A stretch of DNA of 43,029 bases, taken from contig JABHYY010000023.1 of the NCBI GenBank assembly GCA_018653605.1, positions 1-43,029 on the forward strand, given 5' to 3'. Below the pieces are notes generated by a model, which was not told where the DNA came from, searched no databases, and was given only the letters and a program-made list of their open reading frames with translations. This stretch comes from an archaeon. Lineage in GTDB: Archaea; Nanobdellota; Nanobdellia; SCGC-AAA011-G17; GW2011-AR17. A program made the translations under genes and the position numbers. Numbering within the stretch: position 1 is the stretch's first letter; each line of letters starts with the position of its first letter. This document shows, piece by piece, positions 36,996 to 43,029 of the stretch.

Positions 36996-37721
36996 TTAGA
37001 ACAATCCTTGATAATTTGCATAAATTGCTTTAGTACACTCTTCAACTGTTATACCCTTAATCTTAGCAATCTCTTTAACAGTCACAGCAACATTTGCAGG
37101 TTCATTAATCTCACCTTTAACAGGAGCCATCCAAGGAGCATCAGTTTCAGTTAATAACCGGGTCAAAGGAACTTTCTTAACCAATTCTTGAAAATGTACA
37201 GAATTAACAATAATTGGTGGGACAGAAAAGTAAACACCTTCCACTCTTTTCAACAACTTCAATTTACCAGAAAAACAATGTAATACAACTTTCCTAGGTT
37301 TTAACTCTTCCAAAATCTCAACAATTCTCCTTTCAGCTTTACGAGTATGAATTATAAGAGGAATATCTAACTTAGCACCAAGCTCAATAAACTTTCTAAA
37401 ATACTTCTCTTGCTTTTCATGCTCACCAAAGGTAAAGTCTAAACCAATCTCACCAAGTGCAATAGGTTTTTGCTTTTCAATCCACTTTAACTCTTCTTCA
37501 ATATCAGAATCAGAAAATTCAATGATTTCACCAGGATAAAAACCTAAGGCTTTCTTAACAATTTTATATTTTTTACAAATATCTAAAGTTTTTCTATTCC
37601 TTGAAGGCGATGCACCATTATTAATCACAGTAACAACACCAGCTTTTTTAGCTCTTTCAATTACAGGATCTAAATCTTCAAACCTACTATCATCCAAATG
37701 ACAATGCACATCAACTAACAT
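36996..37721 (-). CDS. TatD-family metal-dependent hydrolase
   Basis: LVDVHCHLDDSRF, ALGEIGLDF, PLIIHTRKAERR, VVLHCFSG, LLTETDAPW. Confidence 0.94.
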   Translation of the reverse strand: MLVDVHCHLDDSRFEDLDPVIERAKKAGVVTVINNGASPSRNRKTLDICKKYKIVKKALGFYPGEIIEFSDSDIEEELKWIEKQKPIALGEIGLDFTFGEHEKQEKYFRKFIELGAKLDIPLIIHTRKAERRIVEILEELKPRKVVLHCFSGKLKLLKRVEGVYFSVPPIIVNSVHFQELVKKVPLTRLLTETDAPWMAPVKGEINEPANVAVTVKEIAKIKGITVEECTKAIYANYQGLF

Positions 37722-38892
37722 TGAATATTCCCAAAAGCCACATAAGCAAATCAGTTAACCAAGGCAACATATTAATTACAATCAATCCCAAAACAAACAA
37801 ACTAATCCAGGTCAAAGCTTTTTGTGCTTTTTCTTTATCTTTAAACAATAGAAGAGCAGTACTATAAAACATTCTTCCACCATCAACAGGACCAAGAGGT
37901 AACAAGTTAAACAAACCAATTCCAACATTAATCAAAAACAACCAAATGTATAACAACATAAACCATTCAATAACACCCTCATAACCTTCAACCCATTCAT
38001 AACCATCATTCAACTTTGTTTCTTGCCCAAACCCACTAACTCCAAAAAAACCTTTTGATGCATTCTCTGGATTTTCAGACAACACAATAGTATAATCTCC
38101 TTTATCAGTAACAAGAGTCACTTCTTCACCAGGAACTAAATCCTCTGAAACATTAAGGAATTGAACAACATCCAAAACTTCATTGTCATTAATAGAATAA
38201 ATAATAAAAGGAACTTCAATTCCAGTCTCATTCATTGAATAACCTTCAATAGTAGTACTTACACTTACACCATCAACTTCATAAACAGCTCCCATAGCAG
38301 GAGTTAAAACAAAAATCATCCCCAAAAATAAAACAACACCAATGCAAATATTAACAGCAGGTCCAGCAGCAAAAAGTTTTAACTGATCCCAAACTCTAGC
38401 TTTTTCTAATTGCTCTTCATCAGGCTCAACAAATGCAGCTAACAAAGGACCCATGAAAGCAAAACCAGAACTTTTCACTTTAATCTTTTCCATCACAGAG
38501 GCAACACCATGTCCAAACTCATGAACAACTGCAGTCAAGAAGATTGCAATCATCCAATGCCAAAAACTTAAAGCAGGAGCACCTTCAATCTCTATCCCTG
38601 GTAAAACAGGTGCTAAAGCAGGTGGTGTTCCAGGAACAAAAACTAACTTAAAAGTTTCTATAATTATAAACACAAAAATAAAAATCATCCCAGCAAACCC
38701 AATAAAAACTCCAATTGAAGCAAAAACTCGTAAAATCTTAAATCTAGCTAACTTCCTCATTAACTTCAAACCTAATTTGGTCTTATACAAAAAGAATATT
38801 TTACCTTGTACAGTAAACCTTTCTTTGTGAGTAAAATAGAAAATTAACAATAAACCATAGAATATTAATAATGAAATTAGATCCCAATTCAT
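37711..38892 (-). CDS. Site-2 protease-like membrane metalloprotease (M50)
   Basis: TAVVHEFGHGVASV and LFNLLPLGPVDGGRM. Confidence 0.93.
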   Translation of the reverse strand: MNWDLISLLIFYGLLLIFYFTHKERFTVQGKIFFLYKTKLGLKLMRKLARFKILRVFASIGVFIGFAGMIFIFVFIIIETFKLVFVPGTPPALAPVLPGIEIEGAPALSFWHWMIAIFLTAVVHEFGHGVASVMEKIKVKSSGFAFMGPLLAAFVEPDEEQLEKARVWDQLKLFAAGPAVNICIGVVLFLGMIFVLTPAMGAVYEVDGVSVSTTIEGYSMNETGIEVPFIIYSINDNEVLDVVQFLNVSEDLVPGEEVTLVTDKGDYTIVLSENPENASKGFFGVSGFGQETKLNDGYEWVEGYEGVIEWFMLLYIWLFLINVGIGLFNLLPLGPVDGGRMFYSTALLLFKDKEKAQKALTWISLFVLGLIVINMLPWLTDLLMWLLGIFNVS

Positions 38893-38898
38893 TTTAAC

Positions 38899-39063
38899 CT
38901 ATTTTTTAGTACGGACAGGTCTAAAATCTTTACACTGACAGTTTCTACACTTGACTTTTCTCTGTAGAACTCTAGAAATATCAGTTCTAATTTTAGCTTT
39001 ACATTTCTTACAGATGAATATTCTTCTAAATTTTCTATCTGCTGTTTCTTCAAACCTTGCCAT
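38899..39063 (-). CDS. rpl40e: Ribosomal protein L40e (54 aa, below ORF-track cutoff)
   Basis: MARFEETADRKFRRIFICKKCKAKIRTDISRVLQRKVKCRNCQCKDFRPVRTKK. Confidence 0.85.
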   Translation of the reverse strand: MARFEETADRKFRRIFICKKCKAKIRTDISRVLQRKVKCRNCQCKDFRPVRTKK

Positions 39064-39065
39064 TT

Positions 39066-39464
39066 TTATTCTTTTCTAACTTCCTTTATTAACATATCAT
39101 CAACCAAGATCCAATACACCACAACCACACCCTCAAGAACTTTATCCTTAAGAGTATCAGGTATTTCCAAATCAAATGTTTCAAATGATTCCATGTCCAT
39201 AACATTTGCTTTGTCACCAACAACACTCAAAACTTGTGCTTTTTTCTTTTCAATGATTGGACTTTGTGCTTTATCATGCCCAGGCATGAGCTTGATGATT
39301 TTTTTGCCATCTTTAATTGAGACTGCTTCAATTCGACATTTTGCATGCCCATGTTTTCCAGGTCTGGATATATCAATACTCTTAACAATGCACGCAACAC
39401 CGTCAAAGATAACATACCGACCAGACTTTAGACTTGTCGCTTCTACTAGTTTGACCTCTCCCAT
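39066..39464 (-). CDS. eif5A: Translation initiation factor 5A
   Basis: SLKSGRYVIFDGVACIVKSIDISRPGKHGHAKCRIEAV with hypusination-site Lys. Confidence 0.96.
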   Translation of the reverse strand: MGEVKLVEATSLKSGRYVIFDGVACIVKSIDISRPGKHGHAKCRIEAVSIKDGKKIIKLMPGHDKAQSPIIEKKKAQVLSVVGDKANVMDMESFETFDLEIPDTLKDKVLEGVVVVYWILVDDMLIKEVRKE

Positions 39465-39618
39465 GAACAGTTAGAATTTCAATCTATATATAAATCTTTT
39501 GTATTTCTATGTATAACAATAGTAATCAAAACAGCTGTCATATCAAACAAAAGCACCCTCTCATTTAAACAAGTTTCGAACCAAAACAAATATAAACCAA
39601 AAACAAATATTAATAATT

Positions 39619-40257
39619 ATGGTAAAGAAAAATGACTTCATAGAATTAATCTACACAGGTATAATCAAAGAAACAAATCAAATCTTTGACACCAATGATA
39701 TTCAAATAGCAAAACAAGCAAATTTATTCGATCCAAAACAATCTTACCAACCTCACACAATCTGTATAGGACATAAAGATGTAGTTGAAGGTCTAGACAA
39801 TGCACTAGTAAACAAAGAAGCAGAAAAGCCCTTTACAGTGGAAGTAACACCAGAACAAGGTTTTGGAAAAAGAGATGCCAAATTATTCCAATTAGTTTCA
39901 GCAGCAAATTTCAAAGAAAAACAAATTCGTCCGGTTCCAGGGTTGCAAGTAACAATAAACAACATGCCTGGTGTAATAAAAACAGCCTCAGGTGGAAGAA
40001 TTCTTGTAGACTTTAACCATCCTTTATCAGGAAAAACAATAATTTACAAAGCAATGATCAAATCTGTTGTTACAGACCCAAAACAAAAACTGGAAGGTTA
40101 TCTTAAATTACTTCTAAGCATACCCAAAGTTGAAGCTAAGGTAGAAAACAACATTGCAGAGGTCAAACTTGATGTGCCTGAAAAGTTCCAGGAAACAATA
40201 ATCAAAGAAGTAAAGGATAGAATCCCAGAGCTAAAAGAGATCAAGTTTACAAAATAA
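39619..40257 (+). CDS. FKBP-type (SlyD-like) peptidyl-prolyl cis-trans isomerase
   Basis: IELIYTGIIKETNQIFDT; IGHKDVVEGLDNALV; VTPEQGFGKRDAKL; VDFNHPLSGKT. Confidence 0.94.
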   Translation: MVKKNDFIELIYTGIIKETNQIFDTNDIQIAKQANLFDPKQSYQPHTICIGHKDVVEGLDNALVNKEAEKPFTVEVTPEQGFGKRDAKLFQLVSAANFKEKQIRPVPGLQVTINNMPGVIKTASGGRILVDFNHPLSGKTIIYKAMIKSVVTDPKQKLEGYLKLLLSIPKVEAKVENNIAEVKLDVPEKFQETIIKEVKDRIPELKEIKFTK

Positions 40258-40306
40258 CAAATAAATCATAATTAACTTTATAAGTTTCAGAAGCAAATTT
40301 CTCTAG

Positions 40307-41413
40307 ATGGATACATTATTTCAAAGTGCAATGGAACAAGCATCACAGGAAAAGACTACAACATCTCATCCTATTGATGCAGAATTAGAAGAATTAATCT
40401 CAAGACAGAAATCAAAGATTAAAATTATTGGATGTGGTGGTGGTGGAAATAATTCTATTCACAGAATGTCTGAAGTGGGAATTGCAGGCACTGAAACAAT
40501 TGCAATAAACACTGACGCCCAAGATTTACTTTATACAAATGCTGATATTAAACTATTAGTTGGAAAAGAGCTTACACAAGGTTTAGGTGCAGGTTCACAG
40601 CCAAAGATTGGTGAAGAAGCAGCAAAAGAATCAGAGCATGAAATAAGGCAAAAATTACAAGGTGCAGACATGGTATTTATCACATGTGGTTTAGGTGGTG
40701 GAACAGGTACAGGTTCAGCACCAGTTGTAGCAGAAATGGCAAAGAAAGTTGGAGCATTAACAGTAGGAATTGTAACAATGCCATTTGAAATGGAAGGACA
40801 GAGAAGGTATGAGAACGCAGTTATTGGCCTTGAAAAGATGGAACACACTGTTGACACATTAATTGTTATTCCTAACGACAAATTGCTAGAATTAGCACCA
40901 GATTTACCATTACAAACAGCATTTAAAGTTGCTGATGAAATTCTTACAAACTCTGTAAAAGGTATTGCAGAGTTAGTTACAAAAACAGGTCTAGTAAACC
41001 TTGACTTTGCAGACATAAGAGCAATTATGGGCAAAGGTGGAGTTTCTATGATCGGTATAGGCGAATCTGACACAGATAATAGAGCAATGGAAGCTGTAGA
41101 AAAAGCAATTGCAAACCCTTTACTAGATGTTGACATCACAGGTGCATCAGGCGCATTAATTAATGTATTAGGTGGAAATGATTTAACACTAGAAGAAGCA
41201 AAAATGGTAGTTGAAGAAATATCTAACAAGCTTGATGATGATGCAAAGATTATCTGGGGTGCACAAGTATCAGAAGACCTTGAAAACACACTAAGAGTTT
41301 TACTAATTGTTACAGGAGTTCAATCTCCACAAATATTTGGTCCAAGAAGAACAACCTTTGACTCAGATAAAAAAGAGATGGAAAACGAACTAGGTATTGA
41401 ATTTGTAGAATAA
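40307..41413 (+). CDS. ftsZ: Cell division protein FtsZ
   Basis: [64 protein letters not shown]. Confidence 0.97.
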   Translation: MDTLFQSAMEQASQEKTTTSHPIDAELEELISRQKSKIKIIGCGGGGNNSIHRMSEVGIAGTETIAINTDAQDLLYTNADIKLLVGKELTQGLGAGSQPKIGEEAAKESEHEIRQKLQGADMVFITCGLGGGTGTGSAPVVAEMAKKVGALTVGIVTMPFEMEGQRRYENAVIGLEKMEHTVDTLIVIPNDKLLELAPDLPLQTAFKVADEILTNSVKGIAELVTKTGLVNLDFADIRAIMGKGGVSMIGIGESDTDNRAMEAVEKAIANPLLDVDITGASGALINVLGGNDLTLEEAKMVVEEISNKLDDDAKIIWGAQVSEDLENTLRVLLIVTGVQSPQIFGPRRTTFDSDKKEMENELGIEFVE

Positions 41414-41447
41414 ATTTTGTATTTAATAATAAAAAAATAAAAAGAAA

Positions 41448-42131
41448 TTATTTTTTCTTTCGCTTAACCTTTCTTTTAGTAGTCTTTTTCTTAGTTTTAG
41501 TAGTAGCTTTTTTCTTATGTTTGGGCACTACTTTCTTCTTTGTAAACCAAGCAGTAATAATCAAACCCACTACAACTACCATAACAACTGCAAAGTATGA
41601 CCAACTAAATGTAGAAGCTTCAGGTCCATAAATAAGTTCAGCAGTTCTCTGTTTAACTTTATCAATTACAGGTTCAACTTTTTCTTCAATTATCTCTTTT
41701 ATTGTTTTCCTTTTTCTAGGAGGCCTAGGTTCTTCTTCTTCTTCTTCATCAGCAGTACCACCAGATCTACTTCCACCAGATAGTGCATTAGATGATGATG
41801 ATGAGCTACTCTCTTCAGCTGCAGCTGCTGCACCACAATCTACCGCACAACTTGAACTTGTTTCATCATTATTACAAACACCATCTCCACAATACATCAC
41901 TGTAGTTCCACCAGAAAAACTATAAGAACTAGTTGATCCATTCACAGCACTACCAGCACTTGAAGTTCCAGCATCAAATGTGTACGAGGAAGTATTTGCA
42001 CTAGAACCAGCAACACCAGTATCAACAGAGTCAATTGTATAAGAAGAAGTGTTAGCCTGATAAGCCATCACTGTAGACAAACTAAATAAAATAATAAAGG
42101 CTGTTATCAGCCCAATTGTTTTTGTCTTCAT
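41448..42131 (-). CDS. Secreted surface protein with C-terminal TM and poly-Lys tail
   Basis: Signal peptide; repeated A/S-rich SSYTFDAG-type motifs; STFSWSYFAVVMVVVVGLIITAWFTKKK; KKKATTKTKKKTTKRKVKRKKK. Confidence 0.75.
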   Translation of the reverse strand: MKTKTIGLITAFIILFSLSTVMAYQANTSSYTIDSVDTGVAGSSANTSSYTFDAGTSSAGSAVNGSTSSYSFSGGTTVMYCGDGVCNNDETSSSCAVDCGAAAAAEESSSSSSSNALSGGSRSGGTADEEEEEEPRPPRKRKTIKEIIEEKVEPVIDKVKQRTAELIYGPEASTFSWSYFAVVMVVVVGLIITAWFTKKKVVPKHKKKATTKTKKKTTKRKVKRKKK

Positions 42132-42143
42132 CTTATATTACCT

Positions 42144-43029
42144 CTATCCACTCATGTTAAACATCTTAAAGCTAGTTCCATCACAACCATAAAATCTATT
42201 ACTTGAACTATTGTAGTAAATTTCACCAGCATTTGATGCTCCACAACCAGCAGGTTGAGTCTTTGCCATAAGTCTCATTGTACCATTGATAACTAAGTTT
42301 GCACTATCAATATCAGCTGAAGGTGTAGCAACACCAATACCAACTCTTGGGTTTTGATTATTCAAACCAAACAAGAACTTACCAGCATCAGTAAATAAGA
42401 TATTAGTAGATTGACTGACATTCCTTATAGTCATGTTACCCTCATTATAATCCCACTGTTGAGCTTTAATAGTAGAACCTGATCCAGGAGAAATAATCCC
42501 ATTTGTGTCAAAAGTTATAGCTGTAGTACCAATCATCATTGTTACAGTTCCACCAGATTCACTAATTGAACCACTAGGACCAAAATAAACTGTGTTATTA
42601 ACATAGACATTTCCTTCTCTTGTAAATGTTGAAATAATATCTGAAGAACCATTTTTAACAGACATATTCTGTCCCCAAGGTATAGATAATGTACCAGCAT
42701 CTAACGCAGTAGCAGAAACTGTTCCTCCATTATCAAATGTAAAAGTTGAACCACCAATATCAAATTCAAAACTACCAGCTCCATGATCATTAATACCAGT
42801 TGTATATAATGTATTATTAAGATAAAGATCACCTTCTCTTGTAAAAATAGATCTATTCCCACCAACATCAAGGGTAAAATTCTCATTATTGTATACAGTT
42901 ATGTTTGGATTTTCTAAACCACCAATACTCAAGTTAGAACCAATAGTTACAGCCTCAGTAACATTCAAACCATTACTAACAATTAAACCTCCAGTAACAG
43001 TGATCCAACCATTAACAATGTTATCAATA
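42144..43029 (-). CDS. Large repetitive surface protein, N-terminus outside window
   Basis: Minus-strand frame stays open past the listed start to the window end (...IDNIVNGWITVTGGLIVSNGLNVTEAVTIG); beta-helix/fibre-like repeats. Confidence 0.7.
   Translation of the reverse strand, partial: IDNIVNGWITVTGGLIVSNGLNVTEAVTIGSNLSIGGLENPNITVYNNENFTLDVGGNRSIFTREGDLYLNNTLYTTGINDHGAGSFEFDIGGSTFTFDNGGTVSATALDAGTLSIPWGQNMSVKNGSSDIISTFTREGNVYVNNTVYFGPSGSISESGGTVTMMIGTTAITFDTNGIISPGSGSTIKAQQWDYNEGNMTIRNVSQSTNILFTDAGKFLFGLNNQNPRVGIGVATPSADIDSANLVINGTMRLMAKTQPAGCGASNAGEIYYNSSSNRFYGCDGTSFKMFNMSG

Noticed and set aside
40307-41413. Intein in FtsZ, given the nearby homing endonuclease type
   Set aside because: FtsZ is of normal length and motif order with no insertion.
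1-43029. CRISPR array or cas genes
   Set aside because: No regularly spaced direct repeats or recognisable Cas proteins seen.

Overview
AT-rich, gene-dense archaeal chromosomal segment. The gene content (archaeal GlyRS, RNase HII, eIF5A, L40e, Orc1/Cdc6, FtsZ, Taw1, BHB-type tRNA introns, TATA promoters) looks archaeal, probably a DPANN lineage of the Woesearchaeota/Pacearchaeota type; that placement is inference. The window mixes housekeeping genes with a large block of secreted and surface genes (about 10-14 kb, 18-26.7 kb and 41.4-43 kb). Main observations: (1) 8919-9106 folds, by hand, into an initiator tRNA-Met(CAU) interrupted by four small bulge-helix-bulge introns (29/30, 37/38, 43/44, 53/54; 31, 20, 31 and 31 nt). 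(2) A free-standing LAGLIDADG endonuclease gene ends 2 nt from that tRNA. (3) The endonuclease promoter carries a 38-bp GC-rich element (35/38 identical) found again 22 kb away upstream of an unannotated four-gene micro-ORF operon (47, 29, 38 and 48 aa) that includes a ribbon-helix-helix/DUF2683-like protein. (4) A Dph2-like protein lacks the entire first domain. (5) A secreted protein resembles a bacterial outer-membrane beta-barrel. (6) An ORF6N gene carries three palindromes with exact 39-nt periodicity that encode a 13-aa repeat. All calls are from reading the sequence; no searches or folding programs were run.
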